Of a stretch of 64,000 bases of DNA, positions 21,852 to 31,488 are shown piece by piece. The translations under genes were made by a program, and so were the position numbers. A model generated the notes under the pieces. That model saw only the letters and a program-made list of their open reading frames with translations, was not told where the DNA came from and ran no database searches. The DNA lies in the NCBI RefSeq assembly GCF_029227915.1, contig NC_079880.1:21888501-21952500 (forward strand). Reading direction: 5' to 3'. The stretch's first letter is position 1. Each line of letters begins with the position of its first letter. Origin of the DNA: Hydractinia symbiolongicarpus. Taxonomy: Eukaryota > Cnidaria > Hydrozoa > Anthoathecata > Hydractiniidae.

Positions 21852-22428
21852 ATATTTATAGTTTAAAAGTTGCGGAAATAGTGCCTGTAGGTAAATAAGT
21901 GTATGTGTTTTTAACTTTCAGCAACACGCTCATTCCAACCCAGTGCAACCCAATTTCTATTTAGGCTAAATTGTGACGAAAAAAGAAATGATACTCTAAC
22001 TTGCCCCTCCAACCTATGATAGAAGTCACGCGTGCCCCCCGCGCCCCCTCGTTCCCACAAAAAGATAAAACGACAGAACAAACACCCCTGTATTCGCATA
22101 GACGGCTCCAGTGCCAAGCACTGTCCCATTTTTTCAAACTTTAGTCCGTATTTCTATAACTTTCCCCTTTAACCCATAAGTCTAGTCACACGTGCCCCCT
22201 GCGTCCCTTCACCCCCCCCCCCCCCCCCCAAAAAAAAAGGATAACGACAGGACAATTAACCCCGCACCCTGATGAACCGCGTCAGTGCCGAACAGCGGTT
22301 ATACGTCAATGCACCTATACGCGTCCTCAATCCGATACGCGTCTTACCCTCCCATGCAGCCCTTTGCGAGCAATTGTAGTTATGGTAAATCGGCAAAATT
22401 AAATAACGCTTATATTAAGTCATAAGCC
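21852..22428 (+). repeat. Penelope-like arm A
   Basis: This arm is inverse to 24190-24757 and 29691-30264 over its full length, including a variable C run (about 22211-22229) that appears as G runs in the other arms. An open frame of 72 residues recurs in the arms but is strongly GC-biased and probably not coding. Confidence 0.9.
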
Positions 22429-22503
22429 GTTCGGTTTTCTTCCGTTCTGTTTCATTCCATTATTCGTCTCAGCATTATTATTAAAATTTTTTTTGCGCAG
22501 ATA

Positions 22504-22935
22504 ATGTCGCTGAACGCAACATACGCCGGTGAAGGAGATATAAAAAAGACAGAAATTTTCTTCAGCAATCTTAACAATAGCAATATCCAACGAATACGCG
22601 GCGAAATTTATAAGTCTATAAATGGTGACAGCTTTTTCCCAATACACACATGGCCTTTAGATATGCAGTTATTGTTCACTAACCTCCCTCTATCCGATTC
22701 AGATACATTTAAATTAATTTTATTTATGTTTGGAAATGGTTGCCCCCCACAAATTTGCATACAACATATTTTATGTAGCCACTTTAACAAAAACGCTATG
22801 AAAACGATAAAACGCATCCACCAAATTAGATGGATTACAACCAATTTGGAACACAAATTAAACACATGGTATTATTTTGACATATTTGAAAACAAAATGC
22901 TCTCTTTGAGTGGGATACCCAGGGGATCGTTATAA
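22504..22935 (+). CDS. Penelope-associated ORF1 (143 aa), copy 1
   Basis: This is an intact frame from the ATG at 22504, just after a tttgcgcag acceptor-like sequence, to TAA at 22933. It is recurrent: the same frame is intact at 28004-28435 with one residue change, so it has probably been under selection until recently. The protein is a small, mostly hydrophilic product with aromatic and His/Cys residues (CPPQICIQHILCSHF). I recognise no family. It sits upstream of ORF2 by about 115 bp, implying reinitiation, splicing or separate messages. Confidence 0.6.
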   Translation: MSLNATYAGEGDIKKTEIFFSNLNNSNIQRIRGEIYKSINGDSFFPIHTWPLDMQLLFTNLPLSDSDTFKLILFMFGNGCPPQICIQHILCSHFNKNAMKTIKRIHQIRWITTNLEHKLNTWYYFDIFENKMLSLSGIPRGSL

Positions 22936-23051
22936 AACTATTTCACATGCACCTCCCTTTTGGTCTCCCCTCCCCCCCCTTTTTAACCCCGACAAAATTA
23001 ATGATAAAGTGTTGTTCGCTATTTTTTGCTTTAAAATTTTAGTCTTTAATC

Positions 23052-23756
23052 ATGGACTGCGATCAACTCAGTACTGGCGTTCCAGAAGACTTTGACATGT
23101 TTGCTCCCCCAGAAGACTCCCCTACCTTCGTGCACCAAAGACACCTCGAAAAAGAAAAAAAACAAAGCTTGGACTTGCTCCTAAAAGAAAAATTAAAAAA
23201 AACAGAAATCGAGAACTTTGGGCCATGCATAAATATCATCCCCACCATTTCCCTTACAGAAAACCGAACTACCCACTGGAAGCAGATATGTCAACATACA
23301 GCCACCTCCCTTCACCATATTCTTCTGGAACAAGTCAATGAAAACATCACGCACATACAATCTAAATTAAACCAAATTAAATTACAATTACAGTACATAC
23401 ATATACCTACACCCATGCCAGACAACGTAACGTGCGGCCAACCCTCTCCAGGTAAGTCAGGTAAGTATCCCTCTACACCTCTGTCTCCACCTGTGACCAC
23501 AAACAAGAAAAATCCAATAACTAAAAGAACTACACTCCTCCCAAAAGAAGAAATTCCAAATCAAACGCAGCGGCCAGTACCACTCATGAATCTCAAAATC
23601 CGACCACGTAAATTATACTACAAAAACACCAACTCCAATTCCAATCGAAAAAACACCAAATCCAATGACCACCATAAAAATCAAAGAAAACCAAAACAAA
23701 ACAATTCAACAGCATCAGAAAGCACAATAAAATACAGGGATTATCGCTATTTTTAG
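23052..23756 (+). CDS. Penelope-associated ORF2 (234 aa), copy 1
   Basis: This intact frame runs from the ATG at 23052. The N-terminal third is acidic then coiled-coil-like (HLEKEKKQSLDLLLKEKLKK). The middle carries THIQSKLNQIKLQLQYIHIP. The C-terminal third is Pro/Lys/Asn/Ser-rich and strongly basic, as in nucleic-acid-binding gag-like proteins. I infer a nucleocapsid or ORF1p-like role for the retroelement; no zinc knuckle or RRM is visible. The second copy (28552-29257) is broken. Confidence 0.55.
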   Translation: MDCDQLSTGVPEDFDMFAPPEDSPTFVHQRHLEKEKKQSLDLLLKEKLKKTEIENFGPCINIIPTISLTENRTTHWKQICQHTATSLHHILLEQVNENITHIQSKLNQIKLQLQYIHIPTPMPDNVTCGQPSPGKSGKYPSTPLSPPVTTNKKNPITKRTTLLPKEEIPNQTQRPVPLMNLKIRPRKLYYKNTNSNSNRKNTKSNDHHKNQRKPKQNNSTASESTIKYRDYRYF

Positions 23757-24189
23757 TGATATATCTCTCACACACATGCACCTCCCCACTGCCATGGTAA
23801 GCCCGTACAAAATTATTTTTTCCAAATAAATTTAAATCAACAAAATATGCTATTTTTTAATTTCAACGAAGTCCAAATTTGAACAATCTCTGTACCCAAC
23901 CATATACAAAATATTTTGAGAACAAGCGCGCTCGCAACATGCACTAGTTGCACTATCGCTTGCTATAATTACCAATTTTATCTAAGCTTCTAGGCAAGAG
24001 ACTGCGGAGCGATATGCGTGACAAGATTAAAGCCACCGTCTTGCAGTAGTCACAAATTTCTTACCTCAAGTTTCTGGGGCATCGCGGGAATAAATGGTAA
24101 AGGGACGCGCGATAAATTGTTATAGACTGGCAAAGGTTGTAGCTTTTTCACCACGGACTTCTAGGCTACAACCTGTTGGGGCAAAATGC

Positions 24190-24757
24190 GGCTTATGACT
24201 TAATATAAGCGTTATTTAATTTTGCCGATTTACCATAACTACAATTGCTCGCGAAGGGCTGCATGGGAGGGTAAGACGCGTATCGGATTGCGGACGCGTA
24301 TAGGTGCATTGACGTATAACCGCTGTTCGGCACTGACGCGGTTCATCAGGGTGCGGGGTTAATTGTCCTGTCGTTATCCTTTTTTTTTGGGGGGGGGGGG
24401 TGAAGGGGCGCAGGGGGCACGTGTGACTAGACTTATGGGTTAAAGGGGAAAGTTATAGCAATACGGACTAAAGTTTGAAAAAATGGGACACCGCTTGGCA
24501 CTGGAGCCGTCTATGCGAATACAGGGGTGTTTGTTCTGTCGGTTTATCTTTTTGTGGGAACGAGGGGGCGCGCGGGGCACGCGTGACTTCTATCATAGGT
24601 TGGAGGGGCAAGTTAGAGTATCATTTCTTTTTTCGTCACAATTTAGCCTAAATAGAAATTGGGTTGCACTGGGTTGGAATGAGCGTGTTGCTGAAAGTTA
24701 AAAACACATACACTTATTTACCTACAGGCACTATTTCCGCAACTTTTAAACTATAAA
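24190..24757 (-). repeat. Penelope-like arm B
   Basis: This is the inverse of arm A and a direct repeat of arm C. It stands immediately upstream of the reverse transcriptase frame, as a pseudo-LTR would. Confidence 0.9.
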
Positions 24758-24950
24758 TATGATATTACATGAGCGGAGGCCACCCTCCTTGAATACACAC
24801 ACACTACCTGTACACCACGCTTTTCTTTCAGCGCCACGCTAATTTCAAATCTTCCCCTATAAGGTTAACCAATACATAGTTACTAAAGGTTCTTTTAAAT
24901 TTCTCCCCCCCCCCTTGTTTTAGAATTACCAGGAAGAAATTTACGCAAGC

Positions 24951-27033
24951 ATGACATCGTTGACGCAAACAACTCCCTCCATTGCAGAACACTTGGAAAT
25001 CCTACCTATAAAACGAAACATAAAACTTCCCTCGATCCGACGTCTGTTCCCACATAGCGTGGAATGGAAGAAACGCAACAAAAACTTATCCCGGAAAACG
25101 TCGGCAATACTAAAAGAAAACAAAAGAATATTCGAAAACAACCTAATTACCAATCTCTCCGCACACACATTGTCTCCAGAAGAAACGGAAATCCTCTCTC
25201 GGGGTCTCTCCTTTGTGCCTACACCAACAAAATACTCCTCCCCATCTGAAACGGGATCTTTAATAAATTTTACTACTACTATGAAAAGACAAATATTTTT
25301 CGCAAGCGAGGGCCCTGAAAATACGAAAGTTGAGCCTCACCCCTTCCACGTCCGAACAAATTGGCAACCACCTACACCTGATAACAAGGACTTGCTCGAA
25401 TATTTTGAAAAAATCACAAACGACATAAATTTAATTAATTCTCCAACTCCCGGGAAACATAATATAAATCACCAACACAGAAGAGCTCTTGTCAATCTTG
25501 CAAGAAACCCAAACATCACCATAAAACCAGCAGACAAAGGTGGGGGGATCTGCATTCTTAACACTACCGAATACATAGACAAAGTCCACTTGCACCTTAA
25601 TGATAGAAACACATACATACAAATGCCAAATGACCTAACCAATGACATTAGCAAAGAGGTAAAAGATTATGTCGATTTCCTTGTTGTTAAACAATACATT
25701 GACAAAACGACTAGACGATTTCTAACTCCCCCTAATCCACCGCGCACATCACTATTTTACGGACTACATAAAATACAGACTACATAAAATACATAAACCT
25801 GAGATCCCACTAAGACCGATTGTTTCGGGTTGCGACAGCGCCACAGACAACCTATCAAAATACGTAACACATTTCATCCAACCTTTGGTCACGAAACTAC
25901 CGTCCTACATTAAAGACCCAAAACACTTTCTCAGAGGATTGCGGGAGCTCCCACCTATGCCCGAAAATGCTTTTCTTGTAACAGCAGACGTTACGGCTCT
26001 ATACACAAACATCCCCCATGATGAAGGAATTAAAGCAGTACTCGATTTTATAAAACAATTTAGAAATGAAATGCCTAAATATACCCCACCAAATCATGTC
26101 TTTCACACGCTGCTGCATCTCATTCTTAAAAACAGTTTTTTCAAATTTATGACATCATTTTATCACCAAATTAAAGGAACGTCCATGGGTACAAGAATGG
26201 CCCCACCTTACGCAAATCTATTTGTGGCAGTACTTGAAGGCCTAATCATAGCTGATTTTCCCAGTTTTATTGAATTCTGGAAACGCTTTATAGATGACAT
26301 TTATTTCATATTTACGGGAACTGAACTACAATTAAAACAATTATTCACACACATGAACAAAATTCACCCTTCCATAAAATTTACTTTTGAGTATTCAAAA
26401 TCAGATATTCCCTTTCTTGACACACGCATATATATTGACTAGTCTTGCAAATTACAAACAACCCTATTCCGCAAACCTACTGATAGAATGATGCTTTCAC
26501 ACTACTCCTCTGAACACCCTCATCATGTTAAGGCTAGCATCGTATATACCCAGGCATTGAGATATTGCACAATCATATCCAATGACCAAAATTTAGAAAA
26601 GGAATTATATACTCTTGCACGCACATTCCTGGCTAGAGGATACCCCCTAAATCTCTTAATTGATAAATTTTCAAAGGCTCTGAATTTTTTGAGAAATGAA
26701 CTCCTCGAACCCGTCATGCACACACACGTAGAAGAAATGACACCACTCATAACTCCATTTTCCCCTGTTGGTATGGCGCAAAGTAGAATTATTCACAAAC
26801 ATTGGTCAGTTATCGAAAAAAATGAGACTTTAAAATCGATCTGGCCGTCCCGCCCCTTAACTGCATACACACGGGGCAAAAGCCTAAGAGACACTTTGGT
26901 TAAATCGGCTCAAAAACCTTTGCAATTATATAAAAATAATTTTTTTTTCTGTCTACATATATATATTTTAGGTAAAACATTATTGTGGTTTTCTTCAACA
27001 GCCTTGTCGTCCTTAAGTCAAAGGTCCTATTAA
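24951..27033 (+). pseudogene. Penelope-like reverse transcriptase, endonuclease domain not found
   Basis: From the ATG at 24951: an N-terminal region, KPADKGGGICILNTTEYID (about 25525-25580), DVTALYTNIPHDEGI (about 25987-26030), GTSMGTRMAPPYANLFVA (about 26178-26230), the catalytic box RFIDDIYFIF (about 26287-26316) and SDIPFLDTRIYID (about 26402-26440). Then come FRKPTDR and a thumb ending LTAYTRGKSLRDTLVKS. This is the Penelope-type RT motif set. Lesions: a perfect 16-bp tandem duplication (25762-25777, 25778-25793) shifts the frame, and TAG at 26440 interrupts it in frame. After LRDTLVKS, where a cysteine-rich linker and GIY-YIG nuclease usually follow, I see neither, so the copy is truncated or belongs to an endonuclease-lacking branch. 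Confidence 0.85.
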
Positions 27034-27112
27034 GCAATTATATTTTAGGGGACAAAACTCCTTCTCAAAAGGGCCAAAAATTCTCGAATTAATTTTTTGT
27101 CTTTTAATAAAA
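27034..27112. other. Transition after the reverse transcriptase
   Basis: This is a short AT-rich stretch with nothing recognisable. Confidence 0.4.
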
Positions 27113-27330
27113 CGGATCGAAAACTCCCGCCTTTTTGCAATCGGATCGAAAATTCCCGCTTTATGCTTCCTTTTGCGTCCGACAATTATCCAGACAGATC
27201 GAAAAACCCCGCCTTTTTGCAATCGGATCGAAAATTCCCGCCATTTTCGGATCGAAAATTCCCGCTCGATGCTTCCTTTTGCGTCCGACAATTATCCAGA
27301 CATATGGATCGAAATTTCCCGCTCCCAGAT
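27113..27330 (+). repeat. Minisatellite of GAAAATTCCCGC boxes
   Basis: The box gatcgaaaattcccgc or close variants occur six times (about 27116, 27145, 27196, 27226, 27250, 27306). A longer unit including gcttccttttgcgtccgaca is repeated with about 108 bp spacing. TTCCCGC resembles an E2F-type site, but the resemblance may be fortuitous. Confidence 0.7.
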
Positions 27331-27531
27331 TCGAACATTCTTGTTTACATCAAAGTCCGCAACCACCGCCGTTTAATCGAATAACGCGTTCGAAAAAATT
27401 TTTTTGGGGGCCTAGACACAACCAAAATATTATTGACATTATCTTCGAGATTCTCCAACTGTAAACATTGCTACCAACATATTTTATTTATCTTCAGTAA
27501 GTATGTTCAATTTGCATATAGCTAATGCGCA

Positions 27532-27533
<2 letters not shown>
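27331..27533. other. AT-rich spacer
   Basis: No feature is seen. Confidence 0.4.
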
Positions 27534-27582
<49 letters not shown>

Positions 27583-27589
27583 TATTTAC
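27534..27589 (+). repeat. (ATT)n microsatellite
   Basis: Roughly 18 ATT units with one interruption. Confidence 0.95.
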
Positions 27590-27930
27590 CCATGATAGCC
27601 TCTTCAGTTCCTATTGGTACTGCTATCAACGAGGGTCCTGTGAAGGGGGTCCTAGCGCATTTAAAGCTCCCATTTGAGCTACGAAAGTCGTGCAAGCACA
27701 GCAATCGCTCAACTAGACAACCGCCTAAGATATCAATCCTATTCTCATGCTGAGCACTAAGCAGAAAGGATAGAACGGGGACTTCTGTAATCGCAAGGAG
27801 TTTGCTCGGACACTTCCCTGTCGGGCAGGTGAAACATGTTTCACAGAAACAGGGAAGAAGCGGTACCTGCTCCTGATGAAGGCCGTTTTGGCAAGCTGAT
27901 CATTCTCGTTGTTTTGACAGTCCGCTCCGT
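27590..27930 (+). other. GC-richer noncoding block joining RT to the second cassette
   Basis: This unique sequence is richer in GC than its surroundings. It replaces arm A in front of the second ORF1; homology to the first cassette starts at about 27931 (ccgttcggttttcttccg). It contains an inverted pair gaaacatgtttcac. It may be the true 5' UTR or a separate insertion. It opens an in-frame extension of ORF1 back to 27836, probably by chance. Confidence 0.4.
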
Positions 27931-28003
27931 TCGGTTTTCTTCCGTTCTGTTTCATTCCATTATTCGTCTCAGCATTATTATTAAAATTTTTTTTGCGCAG
28001 ATA

Positions 28004-28435
28004 ATGTCGCTGAACGCAACATACGCCGGTGAAGGAGATATAAAAAAGACAGAAATTTTCTTCAGCAATCTTAACAATAGCAATATCCAACAAATACGCG
28101 GCGAAATTTATAAGTCTATAAATGGTGACAGCTTTTTCCCAATACACACATGGCCTTTAGATATGCAGTTATTGTTCACTAACCTCCCTCTATCCGATTC
28201 AGATACATTTAAATTAATTTTATTTATGTTTGGAAATGGTTGCCCCCCACAAATTTGCATACAACATATTTTATGTAGCCACTTTAACAAAAACGCTATG
28301 AAAACGATAAAACGCATCCACCAAATTAGATGGATTACAACCAATTTGGAACACAAATTAAACACATGGTATTATTTTGACATATTTGAAAACAAAATGC
28401 TCTCTTTGAGTGGGATACCCAGGGGATCGTTATAA
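28004..28435 (+). CDS. Penelope-associated ORF1 (143 aa), copy 2
   Basis: This is nearly identical to the copy at 22504-22935; one substitution changes Arg to Gln at about residue 29. The frame is open upstream to 27836, but that part lies outside the homologous region, so I take the ATG at 28004. Intact reading frames in both copies support real coding. Confidence 0.6.
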   Translation: MSLNATYAGEGDIKKTEIFFSNLNNSNIQQIRGEIYKSINGDSFFPIHTWPLDMQLLFTNLPLSDSDTFKLILFMFGNGCPPQICIQHILCSHFNKNAMKTIKRIHQIRWITTNLEHKLNTWYYFDIFENKMLSLSGIPRGSL

Positions 28436-28551
28436 AACTATTTCACATGCACCTCCCTTTTGGTCTCCCCTCCCCCCCCTTTTTAACCCCGACAAAATTA
28501 ATGATAAAGTGTTGTTCGCTATTTTTTGCTTTAAAATTTTAGTCTTTAATC

Positions 28552-29257
28552 ATGGACTGCGATCAACTCAGTACTGGCGTTCCAGAAGACTTTGACATGT
28601 TTGCTCCCCCAGAAGACTCCCCTAACTTCGTGCAATAAAGACACCTCGAAAAAGAAAAAAAACAAAGCTTGGACTTGCTCCTAAAAGAAAAATAAAAAAA
28701 ACAGAAATCGAGAACTTTGGGCCATGCATAAATATCATCCCCACCATTTCCCTTACAGAAAACCGAACTACCCACTGGAAGCAGATATGTCAACATACAG
28801 CCACCTCCCTTCACCATATTCTTCTGGAACAAGTCAATGAAAACATCACGCACATACAATCTAAATTAAACCAAATTGAATTACAATTACAGTACATACA
28901 TATACCTACACCCATACCACACAACGTAACGTGCGGCAAACCCTCTCCAGGTAAGTCAGGTAAGTATCCCTCTACACCTCTGTCTCCACCTGTGACCACA
29001 AACAAGAAAAATCCAATAACTAAAAGAACTACACTCCTCCCAAAAGAAGAAATTCCAAATCAAACGCAGCGACCAGTACCACTCATGAATCTCAAAATCC
29101 GACCACCTAAATTATACTACAAAAACACCAACTCCAATTCCAATCGAAAAAACACCAAATCCAATGACCACCATAAAAATCAAAGAAAACCAAAAAACAA
29201 CACAATTCAACAGCATCAGAAAGCACAATAAAATACAGGGATTATCGCTATTTTTAG
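28552..29257 (+). pseudogene. Penelope-associated ORF2, copy 2 (broken)
   Basis: This is the same gene as 23052-23756 but disabled: TAA at about 28636 where copy 1 has a sense codon, loss of one T near 28694 (aaaataaaaaaa against aaaattaaaaaaa), and further small changes near the 3' end. Confidence 0.8.
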
Positions 29258-29690
29258 TGATATATCTCTCACACACATGCACCTCCCCACTGCCATGGTA
29301 AGCCCGTACAAAATTATTTTTTCCAAATAAATTTAAATCAACAAAATATGCTATTTTTTAATTTCAACGAAGTCCAAATTTGAACAATCTCTGTACCCAA
29401 CCATATACAAAATATTTTGAGAACAAGCGCGCTCGCAACATGCACTAGTTGCACTATCGCTTGCTATAATTACCAATTTTATCTAAGCTTCTAGGCAAGA
29501 GGCTGCGGAGCGATATGCGTGACAAGATTAAAGCCACCGTCTTGCAGTAGTCACAAATTTCTTACCTCAAGTTTCTGGGGCATCGCGGGAATAAATGGTA
29601 AAGGGACGCGCGATAAATTGTTATAGACTGGCAAAGGTTGTAGCTTTTTCACCACGGACTTCTAGGCTACAACCTGTTGGGGCAAAATGC
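29258..29690. other. 3' noncoding part of the cassette
   Basis: This duplicates 23757-24189. It holds no frame of note and leads into arm C. Confidence 0.7.
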
Positions 29691-30264
29691 GGCTTATGAC
29701 TTAATATAAGCGTTATTTAATTTTGCCGATTTATCATAACTACAATTGCTCGGGAAGGGCTGCATGGGAGGGTAAGACGCGTATCGGATTGCGGACGCGT
29801 ATAGGTGCATTGACGTATAACCGCTGTTCGGCACTGGCGCGGTTCATCAGGGTGCGGGGTTAATTGTCCTGTCGTTATCCTTTTTTTTTGGGGGGGGGGG
29901 GGGGGTGAAGGGGCGCAGGGGGCACGTGTGACTAGACTTATGGGTTAAAGGGGAAAGTTATAGAAATACGGACTAAAGTTTGAAAAAATGGGACACCGCT
30001 TGGCACTGGAGCCGTCTATGCGAATACAGGGGTGTTTGTTCTGTCGTTTTATCTTTTTGTGGGAACGAGGGGACGCGCGCGGGGCACGCGTGACTTCTAT
30101 CATAGGTTGGAGGGGCAAGTTAGAGTATCATTTCTTTTTTCGTCACAATTTAGCCTAAATAGAAATTGGGTTGCACTGGGTTGGAATGAGCGTGTTGCTG
30201 AAAGTTAAAAACACATACACTTATTTACCTACAGGCACTATTTCCGCAACTTTTAAACTATAAA
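29691..30264 (-). repeat. Penelope-like arm C
   Basis: This is a direct repeat of arm B with a longer G run (about 29890-29905). It ends at the left edge of the duplicated gene segment. Confidence 0.9.
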
Positions 30265-30559
30265 TATTCAAACTTGGGAAAAACAGTTAGTAGACAAAAA
30301 TTTGAAGGTGCCAAGTATAAATGACTTGCGGTTAAATGACACCTACAGGGAAAAATATAAAATAAATAACATTGCTCAGAAACTTTTAGATCAATGGAGG
30401 AAGATATAAAGTGTTTGTTTTTTCAGAATATATATATTGTTAAACAATGTTTATATTTTAAATATTATATTCTAGAAATTTTGAGGACTATATTTATAAA
30501 AAAGGTCAAATCTCACAAGTCTGGTCTTGTTTTAACTTTACACAAGAAATAAGTTTTTC
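30265..30559 (+). repeat. 295-bp direct duplication, right copy
   Basis: This repeats 21557-21851, including the last codons and stop of the candidate transposase gene. After 30559 the sequence diverges from arm A and should be the original downstream sequence. Confidence 0.9.
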
Positions 30560-31472
30560 TAAGTCAGCATTTTAATTGCCTGTCGATTTTTTAAACCTGT
30601 GCAATACACCCGTTAAAACATAAACATTAAAACTTGTGAGTATATACATATTATTTTCAACAGCTTTTATTAAATATAGCTTTTGTATATACTTTATCAG
30701 CTAGCTATCCTTGATTTAGAAAATTAAAGATATATTGTTTTTAACAACCACTAAGGGACTTTTAGACGTACGCCCATGAAACAAGTTCAGATCAGTTTAA
30801 AAATAAAATAACAAAATCTTTTCTAAAGCACTCAAAAACTTTGACTCATTACGGTTCATTATGTGGTGCATATATCCGTACCCTACTAATGCAAGAGAAT
30901 ACTAGCTAGCTAAACTGCTTTTCTAATTAAGCTACTCTTTTGTACAGAGGCGGGATTTGCACCCACGACTATTTAGCTAGCTAATCTGTAATCTGCAGTG
31001 ATCTAAGACCTACATAAAGAGTTTGTATTTTTTGACTGACTGTTTTTTATTACTATTTATATTGCTGTTTATATAGCTATAGCTAGCTAGCTGTTAAACC
31101 ATGATGGTAAAAATTTAAACTTTAGCTAGCTAGGTAAACACTTTTGGGAGTTCTTAGTTAAATATATATACGTATATAATTTTATCTATAGCTGGAAAGA
31201 TCAAATATATACAATACAAAATGTGTCAAACCTTTTTTTTCAGTGTTCTGTTACAAATACGTCCCAAACATTTCTGTCAAAAAGACATTCGTAAAGAAGA
31301 TGGCTGCCTTCTTGCCCTCCTCTCTTCCCACACTTTAAAAATAATGGCATGTCAGCGATGTATCCTCCCACAAAATCAGCACGTCAAAAGAACACGTCAA
31401 ACAGCAAAACGCGGGAAATAATTTAAAGAAACGCGGTATACACGTGCTTCTCCCGAAAAAATTAAAGACGCG
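30560..31472. other. Right part of the 14.4-kb element, no clear gene
   Basis: AT-rich with several GCTA/TAGC-rich patches (for example about 31080-31095). A 66-residue plus-strand frame at 31221 begins with a hydrophobic run and is otherwise unremarkable. A tRNA-like arm lies near 30950. Confidence 0.5.
30945..31015 (-). other. Degenerate tRNA-like or SINE-head sequence
   Basis: On the minus strand gtgggtgcaaatcccgc forms a five-pair T-arm with a seven-base loop, close to a B box (GGTTCRANYCC). About 50 bases upstream is a purine/pyrimidine pattern that could be a worn A box. I cannot fold a full cloverleaf, so a tRNA-derived SINE scrap or chance is as likely. Confidence 0.25.
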
Positions 31473-31488
31473 CCGTAAGTTGCCCGAG
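31473..31488 (-). repeat. Right terminal inverted repeat
   Basis: CCGTAAGTTGCCCGAG is the exact complement of 17075-17090. Confidence 0.85.

Larger units (their letters stand above)
21852..30264. mobile_element. Penelope-like retroelement composite (8.4 kb)
   Basis: The order is: arm A in plus orientation (21852-22428), ORF1, ORF2, arm B inverted (24190-24757), broken reverse transcriptase (24951-27033), spacer, second ORF1 and ORF2 without arm A before them, then arm C inverted (29691-30264). Arms B and C are direct repeats of each other bracketing one RT plus one ORF1/ORF2 cassette; arm A is inverted to both. Mixed direct and inverted pseudo-LTRs with partial tandem copies are characteristic of Penelope-like elements. 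A 295-bp duplication of the surrounding gene flanks the whole. Confidence 0.75.
17075..31488. mobile_element. 14.4-kb DNA transposon inserted in the SAP-SWIM-YqaJ gene
   Basis: Perfect 16-bp terminal inverted repeats (CTCGGGCAACTTACGG at 17075-17090; its complement at 31473-31488) face outward into the two halves of one gene. On the minus strand the gene reads ...QGQQDK to the right of 31488 and ...FRMFQSRKIV to the left of 17075. Removing the element with one copy of a TT duplication (17073-17074, 31489-31490) restores an open frame across the site. Inside lies one large spliced gene (17571-21701), an 8.4-kb Penelope-like composite that came later, and about 0.9 kb of right-end sequence. Without the retroelement and the duplicate it made, the element is about 5.7 kb. 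The short duplication is compatible with CACTA/Mirage/Chapaev-type elements, but I cannot assign a superfamily. Confidence 0.7.

Noticed and set aside
22260-22320. Hammerhead ribozyme candidate (ctgatga followed by a gaac segment) in the Penelope-like arm
   Set aside because: Penelope-like elements often carry hammerheads, but I could not pair stem II or stem I here and the GAAA box is not intact.
22910-23095. 61-residue frame between ORF1 and ORF2
   Set aside because: It spans the ORF1 tail, a C run and the ORF2 start in another frame; conservation in copy 2 only reflects DNA identity.
23063-23506. Minus-strand frames opposite Penelope ORF2
   Set aside because: They are shadows of the plus-strand ORF2 (Gly/Cys-rich, biased composition) and disappear in the second copy.
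24483-24701. 72-residue frame in the Penelope-like arms (also 21911-22129 on the other strand)
   Set aside because: GC-rich arm sequence, lost in arm C and without protein motifs; most likely noncoding.
27097-27464. Overlapping frames of 67 to 109 residues over the TTCCCGC minisatellite
   Set aside because: They are low-complexity translations of the tandem repeat in all frames.
27870-27905. Second ctgatga core near the start of the second cassette
   Set aside because: There is no GAAA segment or consistent stems around it.
17075-31488. The 14.4-kb segment as a large intron of the SAP-SWIM-YqaJ gene
   Set aside because: The borders are perfect inverted repeats without GT/AG at the edges, which fits a transposon and not a spliceosomal intron.
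17075-31488. Large inversion explaining the inverted 16-mers
   Set aside because: Flipping the segment would not rejoin the SAP and SWIM halves, while excision with one TT does.
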